Below, one piece after another: positions 34,906 to 44,508 of a DNA stretch of 58,680 bases (positions within the stretch are counted from its first letter, which is position 1; the number at the start of each line of letters is the position of its first letter). The stretch is from a virus. A program made the translations under genes and the position numbers. The DNA is taken from IMG/VR virus record IMGVR_UViG_3300036911_000012, positions 1-58,680 of that record; one strand, given 5' to 3'. Below the pieces are notes generated by a model. It saw only the letters and a program-made list of their open reading frames with translations. It made no database searches and was not told where the DNA came from.

Positions 34906-34908
34906 AAC

Positions 34909-35391
34909 TCAGAAACGCCGGTCGTGGCGGTTGGGGAAATTCGGGTTGGGAGCCATCGATTCATTCTCTGCTTCGGGCGTGCGCATGGGAGGACGCGTCG
35001 AGCGAGCTACGTGATGCGCCACCATCTTACGGCCCAACGCATGCTCGTGCGACGAGCTTGCCTTGGCGGCCTCTATGGCCGCCCGCCCGGCCAATATCTC
35101 AGCGCGAGACGCTTCGGGAAGATGCGCAAATTCGTCGGCGTCTTCGGAGGGGGGTTCGATCTCGGTAAGCGGCTGCGCAACACCAGGGATGACAAGCTGC
35201 ACGCCCTCATTGACTTCGGACACGCCAACTTCCGGGGCCGGATGCGCGGGGGGCTGCTCAAACGCAAACGTCTCGTCGACGCCAGCGCCAAGCTCGTCAT
35301 CTTCTGGGGGGTTACTCGCTGGAGTAGGACGTACGCCACGGTGAGGCGGGGTGGGGGCACGGCGCAGTACAACTTTCGATGGGACGATCAT
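34909..35391 (-). CDS. Hypothetical virion-cluster protein, 160 aa
   Basis: Pro/Glu-rich and probably disordered over residues 1-90, then Ala/Glu helical (about 92-125), with a basic end (NRHDRRF). It could be a small scaffold-like or connector-associated factor. Family unknown. Confidence 0.6.
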   Translation of the reverse strand: MIVPSKVVLRRAPTPPHRGVRPTPASNPPEDDELGAGVDETFAFEQPPAHPAPEVGVSEVNEGVQLVIPGVAQPLTEIEPPSEDADEFAHLPEASRAEILAGRAAIEAAKASSSHEHALGRKMVAHHVARSTRPPMRTPEAENESMAPNPNFPNRHDRRF

Positions 35392-35420
35392 GGATATCTC
35401 CTAGGGTTCCTGTGCCCCCA

Positions 35421-36017
35421 CTATACCACACTATTCGGCGCATACCAAGTGGGTAGCCCATATGACGCTTGCGCCGGCCACACACCGCCCGCCTGGGGGC
35501 CGTAGAGTGCTTGGGTATACGGGTCCAGGAAGTAGTCTCCTGGCTGCCCTAGGCCCTCCCAAGGCTGCCCTTCCCCTATCCAGCATGAAGGCAAGGGGGC
35601 CACCCCAGACGGCTCGCCTATGGGGTATCCCCCAGCGGGTGCGCTATTGGCATTGGCCGCCACGTTCAGATATAGCGTGTCTGTCCGTGTACGGCCTCCG
35701 CTTGTAGTGATCCCAGCAGCAAACGCGTACGTGCCCCCCGCCAAACCTGCGGACACGTTGAACACGGCCATAGCAGCGGGCGCACCCTCATTGCTGGAAA
35801 CAATGGCCCCCATATCGGCCACTATGGCCGGGACCGTGACGGGTGTCATGGCCAGCGTTGCTCCCGTCAGGGTCTCCCCGGCAGCGAGCCAGCGACTGTA
35901 ATCAAGCACGAGATTGAGTACGTCAGATTGCAGCTTGAACGCCGCGTTGAGGGGCATCCCCGCCACACCCGTAATGCCGTACGTGAGCTTGAGATCGTAG
36001 GGTGCGTTAGAGCCCAT
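35421..36017 (-). CDS. Virion-cluster protein, 198 aa, unknown
   Basis: The start at 36017 is chosen because its ATG overlaps the TAA of the upstream gene by one base (TAATG). Residues 1-125 look like an immunoglobulin-like beta domain, similar in kind to phage surface domains. The last 70 residues are rich in Gly, Pro, Tyr and Trp. It is perhaps a capsid or tail surface protein. Confidence 0.6.
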   Translation of the reverse strand: MGSNAPYDLKLTYGITGVAGMPLNAAFKLQSDVLNLVLDYSRWLAAGETLTGATLAMTPVTVPAIVADMGAIVSSNEGAPAAMAVFNVSAGLAGGTYAFAAGITTSGGRTRTDTLYLNVAANANSAPAGGYPIGEPSGVAPLPSCWIGEGQPWEGLGQPGDYFLDPYTQALYGPQAGGVWPAQASYGLPTWYAPNSVV

Positions 36018-36841
36018 TAGACCGACCTCTGAGTACGCGCCCTGAACTGTTGGGGATACGCCCAACGCTGGCCGCCATAGTTCGCCCCATGGCGAGCATC
36101 GAGCCTAGCCGCTGAAACCCCCGACATATATTTGCGTCCGTGGTACGCCGCCGCCTCTTTGTTGGTGTACGGCTTGCCTGGATGGACCATTACTCTTGAG
36201 AGTAGCCCACTCGTAATGGCGTCCTGGTATTTCTGCACAATCCAATCCGGTACAAACGGCAAGCCGTCACCATCCGTAGGGTCGCTGACGGTCAGCGCAA
36301 CATCTGCGATCCATAACTCTGGGGACGCGGGCAGATCGAACACTCGTAATATGGCATCGGGGCCGCCAGAGGCGATGAGCGCTCCACGGCGGGGGGACTT
36401 TTCCATGACTGCACGATTGTACGCCGTGGGGGTGTATTGCGCAGCGTATGCAGCCTGAGACGCCGAAGTGCTCAAATCCGCATTGACGTCATTGTTGAAG
36501 TCGCCACTCGCCTGCCCAGTGGGGTTCGCAACTACCGTACCGGGCGCAGGTGGTGACGCCTCTACTACCGGCGTGCCAAATTCTGAGGTGACAGGGATGA
36601 AAGGAGAATTTGGTCTGCCCAGCCCCATGAGCATGAAAACTACGCCCTTGGAGTCCGTCACCAAGTCATAGTCATAGCAGTTGGGGTCGATATAGATGTT
36701 CAGAAATTCTTTCCAGATTGTCGTCTGCGATAGGAAATCTTTCATGGTGTTAAAAAATTCCAGGCGCATGGTCCCATCGAGCGCGCCCGAAGCATTGACG
36801 CGCGCCGTGTCCAGTATGCGCATTACTGTAGGAGAGGCCAT
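36017..36841 (-). CDS. Head-tail connector-region protein, 274 aa
   Basis: An all-alpha start (residues 1-45) is followed by a mixed domain with Asp/Tyr-rich segments and a helical C-terminal part (about 195-245) with a basic end. It is linked by one-base stop/start overlaps to both neighbours, and sits after the adaptor-like gene. The gene order is that of podovirus adaptor and tail hub proteins. Exact function unproven. Confidence 0.6.
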   Translation of the reverse strand: MASPTVMRILDTARVNASGALDGTMRLEFFNTMKDFLSQTTIWKEFLNIYIDPNCYDYDLVTDSKGVVFMLMGLGRPNSPFIPVTSEFGTPVVEASPPAPGTVVANPTGQASGDFNNDVNADLSTSASQAAYAAQYTPTAYNRAVMEKSPRRGALIASGGPDAILRVFDLPASPELWIADVALTVSDPTDGDGLPFVPDWIVQKYQDAITSGLLSRVMVHPGKPYTNKEAAAYHGRKYMSGVSAARLDARHGANYGGQRWAYPQQFRARTQRSV

Positions 36842-37224
36842 TATGGAGCCCCCATGGCGGCTTTGAACATACTCATGAACGCCACACCGCGTGCGTCCGT
36901 CGTATCCTCAACATCGATCATCTGGGTAAACCCGGCGATATAGAATGTCACCGCCATCTTGTACTGCGGCCCCACGGGAACGATTTGCGTCTCGGTCGCG
37001 CTTGTAAACATCGGGGGCACGTTATCGGTAATATTATACGCCGGGTTCAGCCGGGTCTGATATTTGCTATCCATAAGAATATCAGGGCGCAGCCTAGAAA
37101 TTTCCAGCATGGCAGCGTTTATCGATGTCAAGAGGACATCGTCGGTGTACCTGTACGGGGGCACCGTGTCTTGTAGAAGCGTTCGGGCCTCGCCCATGTA
37201 GTCGCTTACCAGAAACAACTGCAT
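36841..37224 (-). CDS. Head-tail adaptor-like protein, 127 aa
   Basis: The N-terminal pattern (ARTLLQDTVPPYRYTDD, LLTSINAAMLEISRLRPDI) is that of small all-helical head-completion adaptors that bind under the portal (gp6/gp11-like; I recall a DUF6682-type group). The position directly after the coat gene fits. The start is preceded by the palindrome copy at 37238-37253. Confidence 0.65.
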   Translation of the reverse strand: MQLFLVSDYMGEARTLLQDTVPPYRYTDDVLLTSINAAMLEISRLRPDILMDSKYQTRLNPAYNITDNVPPMFTSATETQIVPVGPQYKMAVTFYIAGFTQMIDVEDTTDARGVAFMSMFKAAMGAP

Positions 37225-37282
37225 AGCGAGGCCCGTCCTACTCTCAGAAGTAACCCGCGCCTACTACTTACGCGACAAACGC

Positions 37283-38281
37283 TTACGCGCCGCCCTGCGT
37301 AATGACCGCCTGCGCGAGGGCTTTGCTGTCGAGAATCTGCCGTCCGTAGATTTGGAGGCCGCGGAAAATCTGGCCGAAGGTGCGCTCCGAACGAATCGTC
37401 TCCACGTTGGTCATCTGGCTCGCGAAGGTGAGCGCGTGGGGGTGGCCCGCGTAGATCGGGAAACAACCCGCCGCCAAACCGCCCGCAACACCGTTGGGGA
37501 GCAAGTTGCTGGCGTAGATCGTGAACCGATCCACCTGCCCAAAACGCCCATTGCGCAGAATGGTAACTTGGTCGCCGGACAGGAACACTTGGCGCAACTC
37601 GGAACGCTTGATCTGGAACGTCGCCCAGGTGGGCATGACGACCCAGCGGCCCGTCTCCGGGATATTCAGCTCGTCGAGCGCCTGCCCAAGACGAAGTAGC
37701 ACGTCCACGATCTCGACCTGCCCCGTACCGGGGTTGCGGCCGACAGTCGCCACAGGCGAAGCACTCGTGCCGAGATTGATGTTGCCTGAAATCGCACCCG
37801 CCGTCAGACCCTGGTTGGACGCGTTAGCGCCGCCGAGCATGAAGCTGAGAACGTCAGTATCCACCGCGATCTTCATCTGCTCCGACGCGTCGTCAGCCCA
37901 CATGGAGAGCTGGTTGATATCGGACTGCTTCTCGATGATATCGTCGAGGATCATCGAGAAATACTTTGCTTGACTGATCGTCAGCTCGATATTGCCACCC
38001 ATCGGACGGTCAAGCGTCAAGTCGCCGTCGACCAAATAGTTGTTGATGACGATGGTCGGCTTGGTGCGGATTTTCACCCGATCACCGTGCGACTTGATCT
38101 CGCCCTCGTAGTCGGTATTCGAGATAGCCGCGAGAACCGTCGCCGCGTAGAATTTTTCGATCAGTTTACCCGACCAGATTTCAGGAATAAACCCGCCAGT
38201 CTGGTAATCGGGAGCGGGGGAGCCCGCAGGATACAGTACCGGGCTAGTTCCAGCGCCCGCAATTCCGATGCCCGTAGTCAT
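37283..38281 (-). CDS. Major capsid protein
   Basis: A 332-aa coat protein, probably of the HK97 fold. Recognisable coat features include an N-terminal arm, FIPEIWSGKLIEKFY (about 30-44), a beta-rich E-loop region with GDRVKIR, the central helix near MWADDASEQMKIAVDTDVL, and WVVMPTWATF in the P-domain. It follows the scaffold gene as expected. I prefer ATG 38281, with GAGG 7 bases upstream, over the GTG two codons earlier. Confidence 0.9.
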   Translation of the reverse strand: MTTGIGIAGAGTSPVLYPAGSPAPDYQTGGFIPEIWSGKLIEKFYAATVLAAISNTDYEGEIKSHGDRVKIRTKPTIVINNYLVDGDLTLDRPMGGNIELTISQAKYFSMILDDIIEKQSDINQLSMWADDASEQMKIAVDTDVLSFMLGGANASNQGLTAGAISGNINLGTSASPVATVGRNPGTGQVEIVDVLLRLGQALDELNIPETGRWVVMPTWATFQIKRSELRQVFLSGDQVTILRNGRFGQVDRFTIYASNLLPNGVAGGLAAGCFPIYAGHPHALTFASQMTNVETIRSERTFGQIFRGLQIYGRQILDSKALAQAVITQGGA

Positions 38282-38306
38282 TTGCACACCTCAGAGAGCA
38301 GCCTAG

Positions 38307-39323
38307 TTATTGTATGCGCCCCTCAGCACTGGCCTGCAAGATTGCTTTTTCGATGGCCAGCTTCTCCGCGTCGCGTCCAGCATATGCGCCCTGGTTTACG
38401 GCTCGGTAGAAGTCTCTGATTTGCGCACGGGTAATCACTGGCTTCTCAGCGGGGGGAGGAGTGCCGCCCGTCTGTCTAGCTCGGCCCGGAGCTGCCAAGG
38501 ACTCCAAGGAAACTTTGGGGGCTTCAGCGCCCGAAATTTCACTCGCAGTTCCCGCAGGACGAGGGGTCGCCTCATTAGCGAGGAAGCCTTTGAAGAACGC
38601 AAGCACCCGCGAAGTCTGGTTTTGCGCGAACGCCTGGGTTAACAACGAGTGACGTATAGCACCAGAATACTCGTCTGGCAAGCCCAGCCACGAAATAAAA
38701 TTCTGGTCGTTGTTTTGGACCCGCCAAGACGGCAGCGCCGCGTCGAGGTCCGCAAACATTTTCTGTCTCGCGTCCTGCACAATGACATTCGAGACGCCCC
38801 CGATTTGACGTTTCAGACCCTCGATCTCGGCCTTGAGCGTCTGCACTTCAGGGGACAGAACTTCCTTGGCGCGGCGACCGATAACGTCGATCATTTCCGC
38901 GCCGTACTCCGTCTCTTCAACGGGGGTAATGAGTCGGGCCTGCGGGGCGGTAGGTTCGGGCTGCGAGGGCGCGGCCTGCATGGTCGCAAAAAGCCGCTCG
39001 ACTTCGGCCAACCGCGTGCGCAGAGCATTCGCATTACGCTGCTCGGCGTCGAACCGGCCCTTCATCGAGAGATATTCGTTGGTCTCTTGGACCCTACTCG
39101 TAGAAGTAACCTCGGGCGCTGTATGCGCTGTGGGGGTTGTGGGGGTTATGGGAGCCGGAACGGGGGGCGCTACGGTAATGGGAACTGGCGCAGGCTTGGG
39201 AGCCGCCTGGAGCGAGGCTTTCTTGGCAGCCTGCTCGGCCACAAGAGCCGCCACCCGGTCTGCGTTGCGCTTGACAGCGGGGGGCACTACAGTGTTCGTC
39301 TCTAACTCTTGGGCAGTCGCCAT
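38307..39323 (-). CDS. Scaffolding protein
   Basis: A 338-aa protein with the composition of a phage scaffold: an Ala/Pro-rich disordered N-terminal third (about 35-80), a long charged coiled-coil region (about 85-185), a C-terminal folded part (about 200-250) and a helical end. It lies directly upstream of the coat gene on the same transcript. Palindrome copy 39094 is in frame in the linker. Confidence 0.75.
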   Translation of the reverse strand: MATAQELETNTVVPPAVKRNADRVAALVAEQAAKKASLQAAPKPAPVPITVAPPVPAPITPTTPTAHTAPEVTSTSRVQETNEYLSMKGRFDAEQRNANALRTRLAEVERLFATMQAAPSQPEPTAPQARLITPVEETEYGAEMIDVIGRRAKEVLSPEVQTLKAEIEGLKRQIGGVSNVIVQDARQKMFADLDAALPSWRVQNNDQNFISWLGLPDEYSGAIRHSLLTQAFAQNQTSRVLAFFKGFLANEATPRPAGTASEISGAEAPKVSLESLAAPGRARQTGGTPPPAEKPVITRAQIRDFYRAVNQGAYAGRDAEKLAIEKAILQASAEGRIQ

Positions 39324-39368
39324 TTCATGTCTCCATCTGCGCGTGGTTTTTACGGCACGGGCGGGGGT

Positions 39369-39623
39369 TTATTTTACGCGTTTGTTTTCGCGTTCTTCTA
39401 TCTTGCGGTACGTGGCCTCAAGGTTTCGGAAATCGTCACGAAGGGACATGAGTGCCTGCGCTTTGCCGTGGGCGACAAGTGCGTCAGGGACAGGGGCCTT
39501 GATGGCGTCCTCGAATTGCTTGGCGGCGTACAACTCAAAAGCGTTCTGGAACTCATTCCAAAGAGGCGTCGAGACCCGCGAGAGTCTGAACGCCTCCACT
39601 ACGAATTTTTCCTGCGGGGTCAT
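39369..39623 (-). CDS. Hypothetical protein, 84 aa
   Basis: A small, mostly helical protein with a charged, coiled-coil-like end (RNLEATYRKIEERENKR). It is the gene before the scaffold on this strand and may act in head assembly; no family is recognised. Confidence 0.65.
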   Translation of the reverse strand: MTPQEKFVVEAFRLSRVSTPLWNEFQNAFELYAAKQFEDAIKAPVPDALVAHGKAQALMSLRDDFRNLEATYRKIEERENKRVK

Positions 39624-39632
39624 GCCTCGCTC

Positions 39633-39860
39633 CTACGCGCCAAACACGATGCGGCGAGCAGCGGCGTCCGAAGTATCCGGGAACGGATCGGGCGGAGCGT
39701 TGTGGGCGGCCTTGCCGTACTCGCGCTCGAACCGACGCTGCATGAGCGAGCCGCCCGTCATAGTAATAAACGCCGAACCCGTTGGAAGCGACTCTCGCTT
39801 GCAGCCGATACCGCCCTCGGGGCAATCATGCCCCCCGGAGGGGTCTTTGGGGTTGCTCAT
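39633..39860 (-). CDS. Hypothetical protein, 75 aa
   Basis: A Gly/Pro/Asp-rich small protein with two Cys near residues 13-21 (HDCPEGGIGC). I chose the ATG at 39860, which has GGAGGAC just upstream; the longer frame runs into the preceding gene. Unknown function, within the head gene cluster. Confidence 0.6.
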   Translation of the reverse strand: MSNPKDPSGGHDCPEGGIGCKRESLPTGSAFITMTGGSLMQRRFEREYGKAAHNAPPDPFPDTSDAAARRIVFGA

Positions 39861-39871
39861 AGGGTCCTCCG

Positions 39872-40933
39872 TTAGGTGAAGGTGCAACCGAGCGCATACG
39901 CCACGACCCACTTGCCATTGTATGCCATGAGCGTCACTCCCGCACCTGCGAAAGCAGCAAAGGTGGCGACGTTAACAGCCGCCGAGCCGGTCTGCAACAA
40001 GCCGGTAGCCGTCAACGTGTGGGCAAAAGCGGTACTCGACGAAATTGAGATTATAAGACCGTCATCCACACCCGCCGTAGGGGCCGCCAGAGTCATCGCC
40101 GCCGCCGAACCAGCCGTAACCATATACTCGTGTGCGACATGCGGCGGGAGCGCCCCGGAAGCAGCAATCAATGCCGGGGTCGTAGACCACAGCATGTTGA
40201 TCGGGACTTCCCAGTTACCCGCCACAGTGCAGGTATATAGGGCCTCAGTGGCCACGCCCTGCGAGACACCAGTAGCTGTCGCTATGCCGTTGACAGTGTC
40301 AGTGCCGCTGCCGAACACCTGTACGGGGTTCGCGCCACGGTTAATAACGAACACATCAAGCCCGGCAACGGCAGGGGGCAACTTCACTGAGTCACCCTGC
40401 GACGCGACAACCGAGATACGGTTGATTTCTGCTGCTAGCAGCGTAGCGCTGGCTTGGCCGCCGCCAGCGTGCGCCGTGTAGTTTGGGCAAAACAGCGAGG
40501 TCGTCAACTGGCCAGACGCCCCAAAGCCGCCCTCGAAGTTGTACCCACCAACAGCGGGGGCTTTGAATATCTCGGTCGCCCCCGGAGCGATAGACACGCC
40601 GGTAGCGGCGGCAACACCGTTGATGGTATCCGCCCCCGTACCATATACCGTAATCGGGTATACGGTATTGTTGACAACCGTAACATTCTGCCCCGCCACA
40701 GACGCGGGTAGTTTGACGCCATCGCCAACAACGGAGCCTGCGGAAGGCGCAGTAGCCGTGTCAACGCGGTTCACGCCTGCGGTGAGCGCCGTAGCCCCCG
40801 CCTGCGTTCGCGTGGTGCCCGCGACGATGCCGACCATGGACGACTCGCTGAACACTTGAAGCGCAGCAACGAGCTGGTTGAGCGCCGACGTGATGTAATT
40901 TATATCAACGTCAACAAACGGGACAATGGACAT
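39872..40933 (-). CDS. Decoration-like protein with internal duplicated domain, 353 aa
   Basis: Two related segments (about 70-125 and about 188-250) share the pattern VKLPxxVAGxxVxVxN, then V-G-GTDTxNGxAxATGVS, showing an internal duplication. A third, diverged beta domain follows. Beta-rich Ala/Gly/Thr proteins of this type next to coat genes are usually head decoration or fibre proteins. The start follows the palindrome copy at 40943. Confidence 0.6.
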   Translation of the reverse strand: MSIVPFVDVDINYITSALNQLVAALQVFSESSMVGIVAGTTRTQAGATALTAGVNRVDTATAPSAGSVVGDGVKLPASVAGQNVTVVNNTVYPITVYGTGADTINGVAAATGVSIAPGATEIFKAPAVGGYNFEGGFGASGQLTTSLFCPNYTAHAGGGQASATLLAAEINRISVVASQGDSVKLPPAVAGLDVFVINRGANPVQVFGSGTDTVNGIATATGVSQGVATEALYTCTVAGNWEVPINMLWSTTPALIAASGALPPHVAHEYMVTAGSAAAMTLAAPTAGVDDGLIISISSSTAFAHTLTATGLLQTGSAAVNVATFAAFAGAGVTLMAYNGKWVVAYALGCTFT

Positions 40934-41004
40934 GACAGCCTCTTACTTTCAGGAGTAGCCCCACCGGACAGTTCCGGGGGGCCGTTTGCTGACGTTGCGG
41001 TGGC

Positions 41005-41511
41005 TCAATACGGCGTGCAACCGCCAATGAGCACGTCACTGCCCAGCCAAGTGAGCGCGACGCCGGTCGTACGAGTGTAGTTCGTGAACTGCACGGAGGT
41101 GGTCGAGGCCGCTGCGCTCTGGTCTTCGTAGGTGCCCGGAGTCGTGATATCATGCAGATGACACGCCCACCCATGCGCCGCCGCAGGCAGCGTCAGCACG
41201 AGCGTGCTACCCGAACATCCAGTAGCGCCGTTGGTAAACTTGAACGAGTACGGGTTGCCTGCGATAACCGGCGTGGTCGAGCACCCGCCCGACGCATACA
41301 CAGGCGGGGCAACCTGAGACGCGTCCTGCACCTGCGACGCGGCGGGGCCGGCGACGATGGGGTTGTACGGCACCGAGACGACGGGCTGGCCGTCCATAAC
41401 CAAACCCATATACGGGAAGGGGGTGGTAATCTGCGCCGTGGCGAGCCCCGCCCCCACAACGAGAACGGCGGCCATCGCAAAGAGCGCGTTCAACAAACCA
41501 AACTTCTTCAT
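41005..41511 (-). CDS. Secreted beta-rich protein with Sec signal peptide, 168 aa
   Basis: Residues 1-27 are a classical Sec signal: MKK start, hydrophobic core (about 7-24) and an ATA cleavage region before Gln27. The mature part is beta-rich with three or four Cys (CST, TGCS, WACH, GGCTPY), suited to disulphides in the periplasm. It lies within the head gene cluster, an unexpected place for an exported protein. Function unknown. Confidence 0.7.
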   Translation of the reverse strand: MKKFGLLNALFAMAAVLVVGAGLATAQITTPFPYMGLVMDGQPVVSVPYNPIVAGPAASQVQDASQVAPPVYASGGCSTTPVIAGNPYSFKFTNGATGCSGSTLVLTLPAAAHGWACHLHDITTPGTYEDQSAAASTTSVQFTNYTRTTGVALTWLGSDVLIGGCTPY

Positions 41512-41544
41512 AGCGACCTCGTTATGTCTGTCCCCGCAGGGGGG

Positions 41545-41772
41545 TTACTGGGAATTTTTGGCGGACTGGCCGGCCTCGGCCCTATTCGCGTGCCCCTTGC
41601 CGAACATCTTGGTCTTGCCGCCCGCCGCGAACTTCGCGTCGGAGCCGCCATTGGCCTCCTTGCCAGACTGGCCAGGGACAACCGGATGTGCAGTACCGCG
41701 TTCGAGCATCTTCGACGAGCCGCCCTGAGCGAAGAACTCCGGTCGGTCGCCTTTTTTGATAACTTTACCCAT
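41545..41772 (-). CDS. Small Gly/Lys-rich protein with two repeat units, 75 aa
   Basis: Two similar motifs, SSKMLERGTA and KTKMFGKGHA, each followed by a GQSGK/GQSAK segment, indicate a duplication. The protein is basic and flexible. Similar short proteins are often encoded beside phage coat genes; the role is unknown. Confidence 0.6.
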   Translation of the reverse strand: MGKVIKKGDRPEFFAQGGSSKMLERGTAHPVVPGQSGKEANGGSDAKFAAGGKTKMFGKGHANRAEAGQSAKNSQ

Positions 41773-41810
41773 CGAAGCTCTCCATCTAACGTCTGAATAT
41801 TTGGACGCGC

Positions 41811-41990
41811 CTACTTTTTACCCTTCGGCTTCTTGACGACGCCACCCTTCTTGAACGCCCCCATAGGACTGCCAGGAGGCCCCCCAGGAGCGCTACCGCC
41901 GCCGATAGGGCCGGGGGCGGGAGGCAACGGCTTTTTGCCAGGACCGCCCATCTTCTTCGCACCAGGGCCGAAGCCCGCACCTTTTGCCAT
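41811..41990 (-). CDS. Short Gly/Pro/Lys-rich protein, 59 aa
   Basis: Almost entirely Gly, Pro, Ala and Lys (starts MAKGAGFGPGAKKM, ends KKGGVVKKPKGKK), so it is disordered and strongly basic. It could bind DNA or act as a minor virion component. The frame is intact, with an ATG and a following basic gene of related composition (41545-41772). Confidence 0.55.
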   Translation of the reverse strand: MAKGAGFGPGAKKMGGPGKKPLPPAPGPIGGGSAPGGPPGSPMGAFKKGGVVKKPKGKK

Positions 41991-42051
41991 ACTATTGCTC
42001 CATTTGCAAGCTGTTTTTGCCTAGGAGGGTGCTTGCGGTTACTCCTGGGAG

Positions 42052-42174
42052 TTAGTTATGGCACGGAGCATCGAAATGCTTCAACTGCCTTCGTTGTAGC
42101 CGACTCGCCGAGCCCAAACAAAGCGACACCCAAGCGAGCGCCGCAGCGCTGCGCCAAAACATGCGATGGATCAT
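42052..42174 (-). CDS. Possible 40-aa peptide with N-terminal hydrophobic segment
   Basis: An ATG with GAGG 7 bases upstream opens a short frame with a hydrophobic stretch (about 9-22) that looks like a signal or membrane segment, then a basic end. Its stop overlaps the palindrome copy at 42039-42054. It lies directly after the tailspike gene. It may be a small lysis-type or secreted peptide, or not a gene. Confidence 0.35.
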   Translation of the reverse strand: MIHRMFWRSAAALAWVSLCLGSASRLQRRQLKHFDAPCHN

Positions 42175-42183
42175 TAGAATACC

Positions 42184-44508
42184 TCAGTTTCCAAAACACT
42201 GCCAATTGACGACTGCCGTATCCGTTCCGAGCGACGACGCCGGGGTGACGGTGGTCGTCGTGGACGGCACTTTCAGAGCGCCGGTCAACGTTCCGGCCCC
42301 CGTCCATGAGGCGACGCATATTGGCGCAGCCGAATATGTCCCACTCAAACTCTGCGCCGCGCACGTCCCGCTCGACATTGTACACGCGCCTTTGTCAGCG
42401 ATATTGACGCGAGCGCTGAACACTGATGGCTCTGCGGTGGTGCAGGCCGTCGTGGTGCAGTTGACTTCGTTGACGCCATTAACGGTAAGATTGACCGACG
42501 CCTTACCTTGAATGGACACAAGCCCGCCTGATCCAGTTGCCTGGACCGCCAACTGTCCACTTGCGGCGTTGTTGTTGAGATAGCTATACGTGCCACTATA
42601 CGCTAAAGTGTTCGTCCCATTCCATGTAAGTGTTCCTCCACTATTGTACCACTCGAAGAATTGCGACGGGGAGACTCCCGGCGGGCACCCCCAGCATATT
42701 TGCCCTACGTTGTTGTATTGTGTCTGAGCTGTTCCGCCAGCGACGAAAACCTTTCCGGTAGACGACTTGATACCCCCCGGCCAGTCAACCGACGTCCCGA
42801 TGTCGAGCGACGACAACGCGCCTGCCACGCCGGATGATGGATAGGCTGAAGGTTGAACCGTTGACGTCCCGGTCAAAATCGACACGCCTGCCGCAGTATT
42901 CTTGGCGCGAATTTGGCTGGCGCACCAATACGAATTGTGAGCAGAGAAAAATTCGGACTTGGTTGTTCCGTCAGCCGTAAGGCAACTCCAGGCCCCCGCG
43001 TCGGCGACGCCATTCGAAAAAAAGTCCCCATTGCTCTTGTCAAGATAGATGTCGTCGGACCATTGGAGAAAGTTGTAATCGGATACAATATTCCCGCCAC
43101 ATGCTGTTGTAACCTGATTGTTGCAATCGATAGAAATTCCCACACCGCCATAAGTGAAGTACGTGGCAACGATAGCCGCACTCAAAGTCGGAGCAACGGC
43201 AAAGGTAATCCCGAGCCCGTTGGTATTGATGGTATAATTGGTTCCAAGCGACTGAGTTACGCCGCCAACTGTGACAGACGACATTTCTCGTGTCAGATTG
43301 AGAAAATATTTCAGCGCAAAGACAGTTTGTGATCCCGTGCCGGTGAAACTGTCAACTTGATTCCAGCCTCCTGTGATCTGCGGAACAGCAATCGTCTCAG
43401 TTTGGACGTTGCGGCCGAGCGATATCCCGAACATGCTGCCCCCCGTTGCGCCAGGACGCGTCAGAGTACCGTAGTTTACGCCTTTGTACGTGTCGGACCC
43501 GGCGCTCGGGTCATCGAAGTTGAAACAACCCCATGCGCCATTGCACCTCACGTCGTCGATTGCCGAACGGTTCGCGTTGGTCACATACACCGTACCGAAA
43601 GTTGCCCAGAAGGGAGCACTCGAGACGACAGGAACGTCCGGCCCATCGGAAATCGCGACCGTATTCCCCGCGACCCCCGTAACGAACCCGCTCTTGTAGG
43701 CCCCGTTGCTTTCTTGGAGTTGATAACGCTGGCCGACGATAATGCCGGGACCGTTGGCGGCGCTCGCGACGGTGACGCTTGTCGGCCCGGTCATGTCAAA
43801 CGCGAGCGTAACACCGGCCAACGATCCACAACTAGTCGCTACGACGGGCTCTACCTGATAGTTGGTCGGGTTTGCCGAGTATGCTCCCGCCGTCCCAATC
43901 GTTACTGATGCGCCAGCGGTCAGTGATGCGCCTGAGTTGACAATTGTGCCGACGAAAACAGTTCCGGTTCCCGTCGTCCCCGTTAGAGTGCACGTGCCGG
44001 CAGAGCCGCCAGAGCCGCCGCTGACGACAGTTGCCTTTGAAACCGAGGTCGCCAGGGCCCCCGACACGGTTGTTTGTGAAACCGTCGCCCCGGCGTCATT
44101 GATGTAGAAGCCGCGTAAATGCGGCTGGAATCCTTCGACCTTAATACCGTACTGCGATCCCGCAGCAATTGTAAGCGACGCGCCGTTGGTTTCGAACGTC
44201 TGACCCGAACCGGAATTGAAATCGACGTTTCCGACGACGCAATTTACGCCAGAAGGTACGACGATATTGTTGCCAGAGTTGAGTGCGCTTTGAAAAGGTG
44301 TCGAATCATTAGTCGCCCCGTCGCATTTTGCGCCGAAATCCATCACTGTCAGTTGCCACCCCATGCGGGTGGCTATGCCGATGGCGGTATTGCCGCCGAT
44401 CGCAATAAATGGAGCTAAGATACCGGGGTAATAACCGTCCGCGAGCACAAACTGCGCCCCAAGAGCAAGCGCAATAATCGACGCGATGACAGCGAGAGTT
44501 CTTTTCAT
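42184..44508 (-). CDS. Tailspike-like protein with Sec signal peptide, 774 aa
   Basis: Residues 1-23 form a signal peptide (MKRT start, hydrophobic core, VLA before Asp24). At about 55-75, VMDFGAKCDGATNDSTPFQ is the start motif of pectate-lyase-type beta-helix tailspikes. A long beta-rich body with many Thr/Ser/Gly/Asn residues follows. The start is chosen because its ATG overlaps the stop of the previous gene by one base (TGATG) and gives the signal peptide; a longer frame lacks sense. The gene contains no palindrome copy. An exported spike is unusual: spikes normally assemble in the cytoplasm. Confidence 0.75.
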   Translation of the reverse strand: MKRTLAVIASIIALALGAQFVLADGYYPGILAPFIAIGGNTAIGIATRMGWQLTVMDFGAKCDGATNDSTPFQSALNSGNNIVVPSGVNCVVGNVDFNSGSGQTFETNGASLTIAAGSQYGIKVEGFQPHLRGFYINDAGATVSQTTVSGALATSVSKATVVSGGSGGSAGTCTLTGTTGTGTVFVGTIVNSGASLTAGASVTIGTAGAYSANPTNYQVEPVVATSCGSLAGVTLAFDMTGPTSVTVASAANGPGIIVGQRYQLQESNGAYKSGFVTGVAGNTVAISDGPDVPVVSSAPFWATFGTVYVTNANRSAIDDVRCNGAWGCFNFDDPSAGSDTYKGVNYGTLTRPGATGGSMFGISLGRNVQTETIAVPQITGGWNQVDSFTGTGSQTVFALKYFLNLTREMSSVTVGGVTQSLGTNYTINTNGLGITFAVAPTLSAAIVATYFTYGGVGISIDCNNQVTTACGGNIVSDYNFLQWSDDIYLDKSNGDFFSNGVADAGAWSCLTADGTTKSEFFSAHNSYWCASQIRAKNTAAGVSILTGTSTVQPSAYPSSGVAGALSSLDIGTSVDWPGGIKSSTGKVFVAGGTAQTQYNNVGQICWGCPPGVSPSQFFEWYNSGGTLTWNGTNTLAYSGTYSYLNNNAASGQLAVQATGSGGLVSIQGKASVNLTVNGVNEVNCTTTACTTAEPSVFSARVNIADKGACTMSSGTCAAQSLSGTYSAAPICVASWTGAGTLTGALKVPSTTTTVTPASSLGTDTAVVNWQCFGN

